From: Caminicella sporogenes DSM 14501
Lineage (GTDB): Bacteria; Bacillota; Clostridia; Peptostreptococcales; Caminicellaceae
NCBI RefSeq assembly: GCF_900142285.1
Contig: NZ_FRAJ01000010.1
Coordinates: forward strand, 53,498 to 117,497
DNA: 64,000 nucleotides
Direction of reading: 5' to 3'
This document shows positions 1 through 8,989 of this stretch, piece after piece (within the stretch, counting starts at the first letter, position 1; each line of letters begins with the position of its first letter). The notes beneath the pieces are model-generated. The model was not told where the DNA came from. It ran no database searches and was given only the letters and a program-made list of their open reading frames with translations. Both the position numbers and the translations under genes were made by a program.

Positions 1-70
1 ATAATAAATAATAATTAGTCTAGAAAATAAGTGATTATAATGGTATAATAATTGTTAAAATGATAAAAGT

Positions 71-99
71 TTGACACTGTTTTCTTAAGATGCTATAAT
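71..99 (+). promoter_or_regulatory. Consensus sigma-A promoter of rex
   Basis: A perfect TTGACA at 71-76 and TATAAT at 94-99 are separated by 17 bp, about 70 bp upstream of the rex start. Just upstream, 53-70 reads TTGTTAA-AATG-ATAAAAG, a partial match (about 11 of 14 positions) to the Rex operator TTGTTAA-N4-TTAACAA. Autoregulation is therefore possible but weakly supported. Confidence 0.75.
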
Positions 100-166
100 T
101 TTTCTAACTAGAATATAAATTTTCTAATCCAATTAGAATTAATATATGGAATAGGAGTAGTTAGTT

Positions 167-811
167 ATGAGTAGAAAAAGTAGAGTTTCGATGGCGGTTA
201 TTAGAAGGTTACCTAAATATCATAGGTATTTAAATGAACTTTTAAATAGGGATATAAAGAGAATATCTTCAAAGGAATTAAGTGAAATAATAGGTTTTAC
301 AGCTTCTCAAATAAGACAGGATTTAAATAATTTTGGTGGTTTTGGACAGCAAGGATACGGATATAATGTAGAAGAATTATACAATGAAATTGGAAAAATT
401 CTTGGACTTGATAGAGGATACAATACTATAATAATAGGTGCAGGTAATTTAGGACAAGCTCTAGCTAATTATTCTAATTTTGAGAAATTTGGTTTTAGAT
501 GTAAAGCGATGTTTGATGTTAATCCTAAACTTATTGGTTTAAAGATTAGAGATATTGAAATAAAAGATATGGATACATTAGAGGAATTTTTATCTGAGAC
601 CCAGATAGATATAGGGATTATTTGTACTAATAAGGAGAGTGCACAGCTGATAGCTGATAGATTGACATCATGTGGAGTTACAGCTATTTGGAACTTTGCA
701 CCTGTGGACCTTAAGGTTCCTGATGATGTAATAGTTGAAAACGTTCACTTGATAGAGAGTTTATTAACTCTTACTTATCTTTATAAAGAAAGGGAAGAAG
801 AGGAGAGTTAA
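167..811 (+). CDS. rex: Redox-sensing transcriptional repressor Rex
   Basis: Rex senses the NADH/NAD+ ratio and represses fermentation and anaerobic energy genes when NADH is low. The 214-aa product has the usual family length: an N-terminal winged-helix DNA-binding domain (about residues 1-80, including the SASQIRQD-like stretch TASQIRQDLNNFGGFG) followed by a Rossmann domain starting at IIGAGNLGQAL. The ATG start follows a weak GGAGTAG ribosome site. It has its own consensus promoter. The C-terminus is Glu-rich. In anaerobes Rex typically controls alcohol, butyrate or hydrogenase genes; none of these is adjacent, so its targets lie elsewhere. Confidence 0.95.
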   Translation: MSRKSRVSMAVIRRLPKYHRYLNELLNRDIKRISSKELSEIIGFTASQIRQDLNNFGGFGQQGYGYNVEELYNEIGKILGLDRGYNTIIIGAGNLGQALANYSNFEKFGFRCKAMFDVNPKLIGLKIRDIEIKDMDTLEEFLSETQIDIGIICTNKESAQLIADRLTSCGVTAIWNFAPVDLKVPDDVIVENVHLIESLLTLTYLYKEREEEES

Positions 812-887
812 GAGTTAAGAATTAAAAATTAAAAAGATATTAGAGGAAAGAGATTAAGCTGGGAGCTGAGAGCTGAGAACTGAGAAC
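804..887. repeat. Intergenic A-rich repeat, copy 1 (divergent)
   Basis: Short direct repeats of the type GAGTTAAGA/ATTAAAAATTA are followed by GAGCTGAGAGCTGAGAACTGAGAAC-like repetition. The left part matches the left part of the dispersed repeats at 10661-10741, 33789-33851 and 55913-56008; the TAGAGATTTG tail of those copies is not clearly preserved here. It begins at the stop codon of rex. Confidence 0.5.
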
Positions 888-915
888 AAACCTGTAACCT
901 TATTAGGAGGGCTAT

Positions 916-1257
916 ATGAGAAAAGTATATGGAGATGATACAGTATATTTTATTTCATATGCTAAGTTACCTAATAGTATAGCTGCGGCGAAATTATTAG
1001 ATGTAGTTGGTGTTGGATTAGTTATAAATAAAAAAACAGGAATTATTGAAGATATAAGTTGTACGCTTATTACAGAAGAAGCTAAGCTCTTTTTAAAAGA
1101 TGTTATGGTCGGATATAATCTTCATGAAAATGGATTAGATAAGTTGATAGATATTATACAAAACAGGTTTCATGGACTTTCACAGAAGGCAATATGTGTA
1201 GCAGTAAAAGCGGCTGTTGAAAGATATGAAGCATGGCTTAAAGAGACAAGTATATAA
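916..1257 (+). CDS. DUF3870 domain-containing protein
   Basis: The 113-aa protein matches my recollection of the DUF3870 family of small cytosolic proteins, common in clostridia and without an assigned function. No signal peptide or membrane segment is visible. It opens with a beta-rich stretch (VYFISYAKLP), has a GVGLVINKKTG hairpin near residues 32-43, and ends in a helical half containing FHGLSQKAICVAVKAAVERY. A strong TAGGAGGG ribosome site precedes the ATG and an intrinsic terminator follows. A repeat separates it from rex, so it is probably transcribed with or just after rex. The family call is from pattern recognition only. Confidence 0.75.
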   Translation: MRKVYGDDTVYFISYAKLPNSIAAAKLLDVVGVGLVINKKTGIIEDISCTLITEEAKLFLKDVMVGYNLHENGLDKLIDIIQNRFHGLSQKAICVAVKAAVERYEAWLKETSI

Positions 1258-1283
1258 AATTTAATGTTTTGTTCATGTATTTA

Positions 1284-1308
1284 AAAAGCGATAAAAATCG
1301 CTTTTTTC
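1284..1308 (+). terminator. Intrinsic terminator after the DUF3870 gene
   Basis: The hairpin AAAAGCGAT-aaa-ATCGCTTTT ends in a run of six T. Confidence 0.85.
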
Positions 1309-1394
1309 TTATGTGAAATTTAGTTTTAATAAATAAATGTAATTATGAAAGGCAGTTTGTTAAAAAATAAATTTATAGAAGATTTTGAAATCTG

Positions 1395-1520
1395 TTGACT
1401 AATGAATTTATATGTCATAAAATTAAATTAAATTCATAATATTAAATATGGCTGGAGAATTGGAGAGCCACACAAGCTAACCTATTTTATAGGCTTATTT
1501 TGTGTGGTTATTTTTATTTT
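1395..1520 (+). promoter_or_regulatory. glpP promoter and GlpP-type antiterminator leader, copy 1
   Basis: A promoter TTGACT-17-TAAAAT (1395-1423) is followed by a leader with the motif GGAGAATTGGAGAGCCACA (1454-1472). The motif runs into a terminator hairpin: GCCACACAA pairs with TTGTGTGG, with an inner CCTAT/ATAGG stem (1467-1507), then a T-rich tract to 1520. The same motif and architecture recur at 4509 and 7407. In Bacillus, GlpP binds such leader RNA and prevents termination; here glpP itself would be autoregulated. Confidence 0.8.
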
Positions 1521-1562
1521 CAAGATGGACAAGTAAAAATTTATATTTTGGGAGTGACTAGT

Positions 1563-2129
1563 GTGAGGGAAAAATTAGTTAGGAAGTTAGAAGCAAATCC
1601 TATAATTGCAGCTGTCAATAGCTTGGAAAAATTGGATTTAGCGATTGACTCGCCTTGTGAAATAGTTTTTTTGCTTACAGGTAATATTTTTAATTTAAAA
1701 CAGATTATAGAAAGAGTAAAAAATGCAAATATGGATATATATGTTCATATAGACTTATTAGATGGATTTTCAAGAGATATGACAGCTTTAAAATATATTT
1801 ATGAAAATATGAAGCCTGATGGAATAATTACTACAAAATGTAATTTAGTGAAAATGGCAAAGAGTATGAACATATATGTTATACAAAGACTTTTTTTGCT
1901 AGATTCATTATCATTGGAGACAGGTATAAATTCAGTACATTTAACGAGACCTGATGCAATAGAAGTAATGCCGGGAATTATGCCGAAAATTACAAAGAAA
2001 ATACATGATGCAACTAATATTCCTATAATAGCTGGTGGGCTTATTAGCGATAAGGAAGATGTTATAGGAAGTCTTAAAGCAGGAGCTGTAGCAATATCTA
2101 CAAGCAAAGAAGAAATTTGGTATATGTAG
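1563..2129 (+). CDS. glpP: Glycerol-3-phosphate-responsive antiterminator GlpP
   Basis: GlpP is an RNA-binding antiterminator activated by glycerol 3-phosphate. The product (about 188 aa) shows the family hallmarks: an ENPIIAAV-like start (EANPIIAAVNS), a TIM-barrel-like fold, HIDLLDGFSRD, the PDGIITT strand, and near the end VMPGIMPKI and IIAGGLI, which probably form the phosphate site. I place the start at GTG 1563, eight bases after GGGAG at 1550-1554; a longer frame from 1500 would begin inside the terminator stem of its own leader and is rejected. It heads the glycerol/dihydroxyacetone gene group and sits behind one of the three leaders it would recognise. Confidence 0.92.
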   Translation: MREKLVRKLEANPIIAAVNSLEKLDLAIDSPCEIVFLLTGNIFNLKQIIERVKNANMDIYVHIDLLDGFSRDMTALKYIYENMKPDGIITTKCNLVKMAKSMNIYVIQRLFLLDSLSLETGINSVHLTRPDAIEVMPGIMPKITKKIHDATNIPIIAGGLISDKEDVIGSLKAGAVAISTSKEEIWYM

Positions 2130-2223
2130 ATTTGTTTATTTTTGTTTTTTATATTAAAATTATTATAAGAGTTAAAAATTGAAAATTAGGATAATTTATT
2201 ATTTATTTTTTAAAAAACAAGAT

Positions 2224-2251
2224 TTGACTGAAAATTAATAAAATATTTAAT
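2224..2251 (+). promoter_or_regulatory. Probable promoter of dhaKLM
   Basis: TTGACT at 2224-2229 and TTTAAT at 2246-2251 are separated by 16 bp, 30 bp before the dhaK start. No GlpP-type leader is present between this promoter and dhaK, so dhaKLM seems controlled differently from its neighbours. Confidence 0.5.
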
Positions 2252-2280
2252 ATTCAAATATATTTTAAGGGGGATTTAAA

Positions 2281-3279
2281 ATGAAAAAGATTATTAATAA
2301 TCCAGAAAATGTAGTAAATGAGATGCTTGATGGCATAGTTAAGGCACATCCGGAGTATGTAAAAAGACTTGAAGGATTTAATGTTTTAGTTAGAGCTGAT
2401 AAACATGATAAGAAAAAGGTTGCATTAGTAAGTGGTGGTGGGAGTGGGCACGAACCATCACATGGTGGATTTGTTGGTGAAGGTATGTTAGATGCTGCTG
2501 TAGCTGGAGAAGTATTTACATCTCCAACTCCTGACCAAGTTTTTGAGGCTATAAAGGCAGTTGATAATGGTGAGGGAGTATTATTAATAATTAAAAATTA
2601 TACTGGAGATGTAATGAATTTTCAAATGGCTGGAGAATTGGCAGAAGCTGAAGGTATTAAAGTGGAAAGTGTAATTGTAAATGATGATGTTGCAGTTGAA
2701 AATAGTACTTGGACGACAGGTAGAAGGGGAATTGCAGGAACAATATTTGTGCATAAAATAGCAGGAGCGGCTGCTGAAAAGGGTATGAATCTTTCAGAAG
2801 TAAAAAGAATTGCTGAAAAGGTTATTTCAAATGTAAGGTCTATGGGAATGTCGTTGACTCCATGCACAGTACCTGCTGCTGGCAAACCGGGTTTTGAATT
2901 AGCTGAAGATGAAATGGAAGTTGGTTTAGGTATTCATGGAGAACCGGGAACACATAGAGAAAAAATAAAACCAGCAAGTGAAATAGTTAAAGATTTACTT
3001 GATAAGATTTTTAATGACATAGACTTAAAAGAAAATGATGAAGTTGCTGTAATGATAAATGGTTTAGGCGGAACTCCACTTATGGAATTATATATCGTTA
3101 ATAATGAAGTTGAAAAATTGATGAGAGAAAAAGGACTTATGATATACAGAACAATTGTTGGAAATTATATGACTTCTTTGGAAATGGCAGGTTTTTCAAT
3201 ATCTGTATTGAAACTTGATGATGAACTTAAAGAATTGCTAGATTATAAAGCAGATACTCCTGCATTTAAAAAATTATAA
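2281..3279 (+). CDS. dhaK: Dihydroxyacetone kinase subunit DhaK
   Basis: DhaK binds dihydroxyacetone covalently and is the substrate-binding half of the PEP-dependent dihydroxyacetone kinase. The 332-aa protein has the SGGGSGHEPSHGGFVG glycine-rich loop (about 51-66) and GLGIHGEPG, whose His219 corresponds to the hemiaminal-forming His of the E. coli enzyme (His218). Length is typical of the DhaK subunit rather than the fused ATP-type kinase. It has a strong AAGGGGG ribosome site and is followed by dhaL and dhaM, making this the PTS-coupled type. Confidence 0.96.
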   Translation: MKKIINNPENVVNEMLDGIVKAHPEYVKRLEGFNVLVRADKHDKKKVALVSGGGSGHEPSHGGFVGEGMLDAAVAGEVFTSPTPDQVFEAIKAVDNGEGVLLIIKNYTGDVMNFQMAGELAEAEGIKVESVIVNDDVAVENSTWTTGRRGIAGTIFVHKIAGAAAEKGMNLSEVKRIAEKVISNVRSMGMSLTPCTVPAAGKPGFELAEDEMEVGLGIHGEPGTHREKIKPASEIVKDLLDKIFNDIDLKENDEVAVMINGLGGTPLMELYIVNNEVEKLMREKGLMIYRTIVGNYMTSLEMAGFSISVLKLDDELKELLDYKADTPAFKKL

Positions 3280-3322
3280 AATCATTTATATTGAGGCTTT
3301 ATAATAAAAGGAGGCACGAGTT

Positions 3323-3949
3323 ATGATAACAAGAGATATGCTATTAAAAATACTACATAATATTGCTAAAGTAATAGAAGAAAATAGACAGTTTTTAACT
3401 GATTTAGATGCAGCTATAGGTGATGGAGACCATGGAATAAATATGAATAAAGGATTTAAAGCTGTTGAGGAGAAATTAAATTCTTTGAAAGATAAAGATT
3501 GTGGAACTATACTTAAAACAACTGCTATGACATTGATTTCAACAGTTGGAGGAGCTTCAGGACCTCTTTATGGTACAGCTTTTTTAAAAGCATCAGCAGT
3601 TGTAAATGGAAAAATGGAGCTTAGCAGTCAGGATATAATAAAGATGTTTGAGGAAGCTATAAATGGAGTAATGATGAGAGGAAAAGCACAAAGAGGAGAA
3701 AAAACTATGTTAGATGCTCTTATTCCAGCTTATGAAGTACTTAAAAATTCTATAGAAAGTGGAAAATCATTAAAAGAAGCTTTTCAAGATGCAGCTAAAG
3801 CAGCTTATGAAGGAGTAGAGTATACTAAAACAATAAAAGCTACAAAGGGAAGAGCAAGTTATTTAGGGGATAGGAGTATAGGACATCAAGATGCTGGTGC
3901 AACTTCAAGTTATTTAATGATAAAAACTATAGCAGAAACGTTAGATTAA
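3323..3949 (+). CDS. dhaL: Dihydroxyacetone kinase subunit DhaL (ADP-binding)
   Basis: DhaL carries a tightly bound ADP that is phosphorylated by DhaM and passes the phosphate to DhaK-bound dihydroxyacetone. The 208-aa sequence shows the metal/nucleotide motif DAAIGDGDHGINMNKG (Asp29, Asp34 and Asp36 as Mg ligands), GGASGPLYG (about 75-83), and GRASYLGDRSIGHQDAGA near the C-terminus, all family signatures. An AAGGAGG-type ribosome site precedes the ATG. It lies 43 nt after dhaK and 25 nt before dhaM. Confidence 0.96.
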   Translation: MITRDMLLKILHNIAKVIEENRQFLTDLDAAIGDGDHGINMNKGFKAVEEKLNSLKDKDCGTILKTTAMTLISTVGGASGPLYGTAFLKASAVVNGKMELSSQDIIKMFEEAINGVMMRGKAQRGEKTMLDALIPAYEVLKNSIESGKSLKEAFQDAAKAAYEGVEYTKTIKATKGRASYLGDRSIGHQDAGATSSYLMIKTIAETLD

Positions 3950-3974
3950 TTTAAATAAGCAGGAGGAAATATTT

Positions 3975-4367
3975 ATGGTAGGAATAGTAATAGTATCACA
4001 TAGTGAAAAAATTGCTGAAGGTGTAGTTGAATTGTGCAGCCAGATGGCTCAAGGAGAAGTTAAAGTCATAGCAGCTGGAGGAACAGAAGATGGAAGAATA
4101 GGAACAGATGCAGTTAGAATAATGGAAGCTATAAAAAAAGCAAATAGTGGAGATGGAGTTTTAATACTAGTTGATATGGGTAGTGCTATTATGAGTACAC
4201 AGCTTGCTTTAGATTTATTAGATGAAGATTTAAAAAATAATGTAGTTATAGTAGATGCTCCAATTGTTGAAGGAAGTATAGGTGCTGTTGTACAGGCTTC
4301 TATAGGAAGTTGTCTACAAGAAGTGAAAAAGGTTGCAGAGGAAAGCAAAAATTTGAAAAAGATATAA
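3975..4367 (+). CDS. dhaM: Phosphocarrier subunit DhaM (EIIA-like)
   Basis: DhaM takes phosphate from HPr and rephosphorylates the ADP held in DhaL. The 130-aa protein is a single EIIA-Man-like domain with the phosphorylatable His9 in VIVSHS; there is no fused HPr or enzyme I domain as in E. coli. It therefore depends on general HPr and enzyme I, encoded in this window at 58.6-60.6 kb. VLILVDMGSAIMST is a further family signature. It is the last gene of dhaKLM; no clear terminator follows it before the next promoter at 4457. Confidence 0.95.
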   Translation: MVGIVIVSHSEKIAEGVVELCSQMAQGEVKVIAAGGTEDGRIGTDAVRIMEAIKKANSGDGVLILVDMGSAIMSTQLALDLLDEDLKNNVVIVDAPIVEGSIGAVVQASIGSCLQEVKKVAEESKNLKKI

Positions 4368-4456
4368 AAATATTATTAGTTATATATTATTATGGTAGTG
4401 AGAATTAAGATGATGTAAAAAATTAAAATTTATAGAAAATTTAGAAAAATGAACTA

Positions 4457-4576
4457 TTGACTTAAAGATTATTCTGTTATAAAATATAAGTATAAAATAT
4501 AATATATAGGCGGGAGAATTGGAGAGCCACATAAATTAACCTATCAATATGGTTATTTTATGTGCTCTTTTTATTT
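4457..4576 (+). promoter_or_regulatory. Promoter and GlpP-type antiterminator leader, copy 2
   Basis: TTGACT (4457-4462) and TAAAAT (4480-4485) are 17 bp apart. The leader motif GGGAGAATTGGAGAGCCACA (4512-4531) leads into a terminator stem, CACATAAA pairing with TTTATGTG (up to 4564) with an inner TAACC/GGTTA stem, followed by CTCTTTTTATTTT. It is the second of three copies. The first downstream gene starts at 4937, after a second hairpin at 4817. Confidence 0.78.
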
Positions 4577-4700
4577 TATATAAAGCTTTTGATATTTTAT
4601 ATATTTTCGAATATATATGTATGTTTTATTTTTATATGAATTAAACATAATCGACAACTTGCATTAATAATATTTATTATAAAGTTTATTTTTAGATATT

Positions 4701-4716
4701 TGGAAAACGTTTTACA
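4701..4716 (+). promoter_or_regulatory. Candidate cre (CcpA) site upstream of the glycerol transporter genes
   Basis: The 16-bp sequence TGGAAAACGTTTTACA is nearly palindromic around a central CG and resembles the CcpA operator, though it is two bases longer than the usual 14-bp form. It lies between the GlpP leader and the putative glycerol transporter genes. Its inner 14 bases recur exactly in the gdhA leader at 14330-14343. Confidence 0.5.
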
Positions 4717-4816
4717 AACTAAGGAAAATAAATAATAATATAGTTGTGAGTTAAATTTTAAAATACAATATAAAAAGTTTGTTTTTTAAAATTTATTTTT
4801 GCAGTATCATGGCAGA

Positions 4817-4842
4817 AACAAAGCGTTAAAAACGCTTTTGTT
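4817..4842 (+). terminator. Second hairpin, probable terminator or attenuator
   Basis: AACAAAGCGTT-aaa-AACGCTTTTGTT forms a stem with one bulge and is followed by a T-rich stretch ending in ATTTTTT. It would stop transcripts that passed the GlpP-controlled terminator about 270 bp earlier. The remaining leader to 4936 has a possible TATACT -10 at 4870-4875 but no good -35; a separate promoter there is uncertain. Confidence 0.55.
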
Positions 4843-4936
4843 CTTAATTAATTTTTTAAGTGGAGGTGGTATACTTTCATTATTTTTGAATAGGAGCATG
4901 GAAAAATTTAATTAATAAAAAGTTAGGAGGGAAAGA

Positions 4937-5299
4937 ATGAAACATTTAGGAACGATATTTGGAACTGCTATTGCAGGTATGTTTGTTATGAGCGTTTGGG
5001 GAAAATTTGTAGAAGCATATGGTATAGGTGGCGGTTGGTTTGCAGGATTGGCAATTATTGGTACAATGTGGTTTTTAAATCATTATGTAGGTATTCATAA
5101 TAATGATGGAGCATGGGTAGATATGGCTTTAGGTATAGGCGTAACTGGTACTATGAGAGGAATATTTGAAGGCGGAATACAAGCAGGAATTGAATCTCTA
5201 CCTACATTATTAGTAACAGTAATAGGTGGCTTATTTGGCGGATTGGCAGCGTACAAACTTGAAGTATATTTAGCTAAGAAAGAAGAAGCTAATGCTTAA
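4937..5299 (+). CDS. Lin0368-type putative glycerol transporter, subunit 1
   Basis: A 120-aa membrane protein with three to four predicted hydrophobic segments, resembling the Lin0368 family found beside dihydroxyacetone kinase genes in Listeria and annotated as a putative glycerol transporter subunit. It contains WGKFVEAYGIGGGWFAG, GTMWFLNHYVG and GAWVDMALGIGV, a pattern repeated in its downstream partner, with which it probably forms a heteromeric carrier. The AGGAGGG ribosome site is strong. No aquaporin-type GlpF is present in this gene group, so the pair may take its place. Function rests on context and remembered family naming, not on a known mechanism. Confidence 0.7.
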   Translation: MKHLGTIFGTAIAGMFVMSVWGKFVEAYGIGGGWFAGLAIIGTMWFLNHYVGIHNNDGAWVDMALGIGVTGTMRGIFEGGIQAGIESLPTLLVTVIGGLFGGLAAYKLEVYLAKKEEANA

Positions 5300-5333
5300 A
5301 AAGTTTATATTATAAAAAGGGGTGAAATGGCAA

Positions 5334-5666
5334 ATGACTATGGCTAATGTTATTACTACTTTTGCAGGTGCTTTTATATTTCCGTTTCTTATTAGATTGT
5401 GTTGGGGAAAAATGTGTGAAACTTGGGGTGCTATAGGAGGCTGGATGGCAGCAGGATTTATAGTAGGTACTACTTGGACTTTAAATCATGGTGTTGGTTT
5501 TATAGTTCAAACAGGTTCAGCGTGGATAGATATGGCTTGGGCTGCAGGTGTTGGTTTGTTTGTGGCTTCTTTGGCATCTGGAGATGATTTTAAAAAGGGT
5601 TTTACAAATGTAATTTTTGCACTAATAGGTGGAACTTTAGGAGGATTTATTCTTTCTTGTTTATAA
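5334..5666 (+). CDS. Lin0368-type putative glycerol transporter, subunit 2
   Basis: A 110-aa membrane protein, paralogous to the preceding gene: WGKMCETWGAIGGWMAAG, GTTWTLNHGVG and SAWIDMAWAAGV align with the first subunit. Three to four hydrophobic helices are visible and there is no signal peptide. The start is placed at ATG 5334 because the in-frame GTG at 5322 overlaps the AAGGGGTGA ribosome site. It lies 34 nt after subunit 1 and 108 nt before glpK, consistent with glycerol or dihydroxyacetone uptake feeding the kinases. Substrate is inferred from neighbours only. Confidence 0.7.
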   Translation: MTMANVITTFAGAFIFPFLIRLCWGKMCETWGAIGGWMAAGFIVGTTWTLNHGVGFIVQTGSAWIDMAWAAGVGLFVASLASGDDFKKGFTNVIFALIGGTLGGFILSCL

Positions 5667-5753
5667 TTTAATGAAATTTTAGTTGAGAATATATATTTAC
5701 TTTTAGGATTAATTTAACTTATAATAGTGATGTTTTTTCATTTAAAATACTAA

Positions 5754-7319
<1,566 letters not shown>

Positions 7320-7340
7320 TCTATTGTAAATATAAATAAC

Positions 7341-7466
7341 TTTACAAATAAGATTTTGAATGATATTCTTTAATTAGTAGTGAATAAAACTAGATAGTGA
7401 AAGGCAAGAGAATGGGAGAGCCACATAAGAAAACCTTTTTTAAGGTTTGCTTATGTGGCTTTTTGT
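7341..7466 (+). promoter_or_regulatory. Promoter and GlpP-type antiterminator leader, copy 3
   Basis: TTTACA (7341-7346) and TATTCT (7364-7369) are 17 bp apart. The leader has AGAGAATGGGAGAGCCACA (7407-7425) running into a stem in which GCCACATAAG pairs with CTTATGTGGC, with an inner AAACCTT/AAGGTTT stem, followed by TTTTTG. This is a clean intrinsic terminator immediately before the GlpA-like gene and the third member of the leader family. Confidence 0.82.
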
Positions 7467-7496
7467 TATTTTCAATTTAAACAGGGAGGTTTATAT

Positions 7497-8972
7497 ATGT
7501 ATGATGTTGCCATAATAGGAGCTGGTATAATTGGAACTTTTATATTTAGGGAACTTTCAAGATATGATTTAAAAGTAGTATTAATTGAAAAGGATTCAGA
7601 TATAGCAGATGGAGCAACTAAGGCTAATAGTGCTATTGTTCATGCAGGATATGATGCTGTTCCGGGAACACTTAAAGCAAAATTTAATGCACTTGGAAAT
7701 CCTATGTTTGATAAAGTCTGTGAAGAGTTAGATGTTCATTTTAAGAGAATAGGTTCTTTAGTAATAGCTACAAATGAGGAGGAAATGGAAGTTGTAAAAG
7801 AATTATATGAGAGAGGAATAAAAAATGGTATTCCCAATATGAAAATTTTAAATAAAGAAGAAGTAAGAGAAATGGAAGAAAACTTAAATGAGGATGTTTT
7901 AGGTGCGTTATATGCTCCTACAGCTGGAATAGTAAGTCCTTGGGAATTAGCTGTTGCTCTTGCTGAAAATGCAGTTGATAATGGTGCGGATATTAAGCTA
8001 GAAAGTGAGGTAACAGATATTAAAAGAACTTCAGAAGGATACTGCATATATATGGGAAAAGAAATATTAAATACAAAATATATAATAAACTGTGCAGGAA
8101 TTTATGCAGATAAGATAAATGAGATGGTTGCCTCAAAGACTTTTGAAATTAGACCAAGAAGAGGACAATATAATGTTTTAGATAAAAGTGTTGGAAATCT
8201 TGTAAAACATGTTATTTTTCAAGCACCAACAAAGCTTGGTAAGGGAGTCCTTGTAACACCTACTGTTCACGGCAATTTATTAGTAGGACCTGATGCTGAA
8301 GATATAGAAGATAGAGAAGATACATCTACAACTAGTGAAAGAATTGCCTATGTTAGACAAACTGCTAGAAAAAGTGTTAAGGATATACCTTTTAACCTTA
8401 CTATTACAAGTTTTGCAGGTTTAAGAGCTAAATCTAGTACAGGTGATTTTATCATTGAAGAATCTAAAGAAGCAAAGGGATTTATAAATGTTGCAGGGAT
8501 AGATTCACCGGGATTGTCTTCTGCTCCGGCAATTGCTGAATATGTTGTAGATATAGTAAAAGATATTGCAGGTGGTTTAAAAGAGAAGGAAAACTTTAAT
8601 CCTAGAAGAAGACCTGTAATTCGATTTATGGAATTAAGTGATGATGAAAAGGCAGAACTTATAAAGAAAGACCCTAGATATGGAAGGATTATTTGCAGGT
8701 GTGAAAGCATAACAGAAGGTGAAATTGTAGATGCAATTCATAGAAATGCAGGTGCAAGAACTGTAGATGGAGTAAAGAGAAGAGTAAGACCAGGTATGGG
8801 AAGATGCCAGGGCGGATTTTGCGGACCAAGAGTAATGGAAATCCTTGCAAGGGAATTAGGAAAAGATATTAAGGAAATTGTTAAAGATGGTAAAAGTTCT
8901 TATATTTTAGTAGGAGAGACGAAAAAGGCAGATAAAGTAATTGAAGAAGTAAAAGAAAATAAACTGGCATGA
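7497..8972 (+). CDS. GlpA-like FAD-dependent glycerol-3-phosphate dehydrogenase with BFD [2Fe-2S] domain
   Basis: Oxidises glycerol 3-phosphate to dihydroxyacetone phosphate in the clostridial anaerobic pathway. The 491-aa protein starts with the FAD-binding MYDVAIIGAGIIG, continues as a DAO-type oxidoreductase (SAIVHAGYD), and ends with a BFD-like domain bearing CRC and, about 30 residues on, CQGGFC cysteines for a [2Fe-2S] cluster. The ATG at 7497 follows GGGAGG at 7484-7489; an upstream in-frame GTG at 7455 lies in the terminator stem. It is not a membrane protein. The next two genes are probable electron-transfer partners. It could also act on another 2-hydroxyacid, but the GlpP leader and neighbours favour glycerol 3-phosphate. 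Confidence 0.88.
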   Translation: MYDVAIIGAGIIGTFIFRELSRYDLKVVLIEKDSDIADGATKANSAIVHAGYDAVPGTLKAKFNALGNPMFDKVCEELDVHFKRIGSLVIATNEEEMEVVKELYERGIKNGIPNMKILNKEEVREMEENLNEDVLGALYAPTAGIVSPWELAVALAENAVDNGADIKLESEVTDIKRTSEGYCIYMGKEILNTKYIINCAGIYADKINEMVASKTFEIRPRRGQYNVLDKSVGNLVKHVIFQAPTKLGKGVLVTPTVHGNLLVGPDAEDIEDREDTSTTSERIAYVRQTARKSVKDIPFNLTITSFAGLRAKSSTGDFIIEESKEAKGFINVAGIDSPGLSSAPAIAEYVVDIVKDIAGGLKEKENFNPRRRPVIRFMELSDDEKAELIKKDPRYGRIICRCESITEGEIVDAIHRNAGARTVDGVKRRVRPGMGRCQGGFCGPRVMEILARELGKDIKEIVKDGKSSYILVGETKKADKVIEEVKENKLA

Positions 8973-8989
8973 TAATAAGGGGGATTAAT

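Noticed and set aside
1500..1562. Extended N-terminus for GlpP
   Set aside because: The extra codons come from the terminator stem and T tract of the leader, and family members begin near the GTG at 1563.
4899..4916. Five-codon leader peptide after AATAGGAGC
   Set aside because: The frame is too short to support and has no regulatory codon run or overlapping attenuator.
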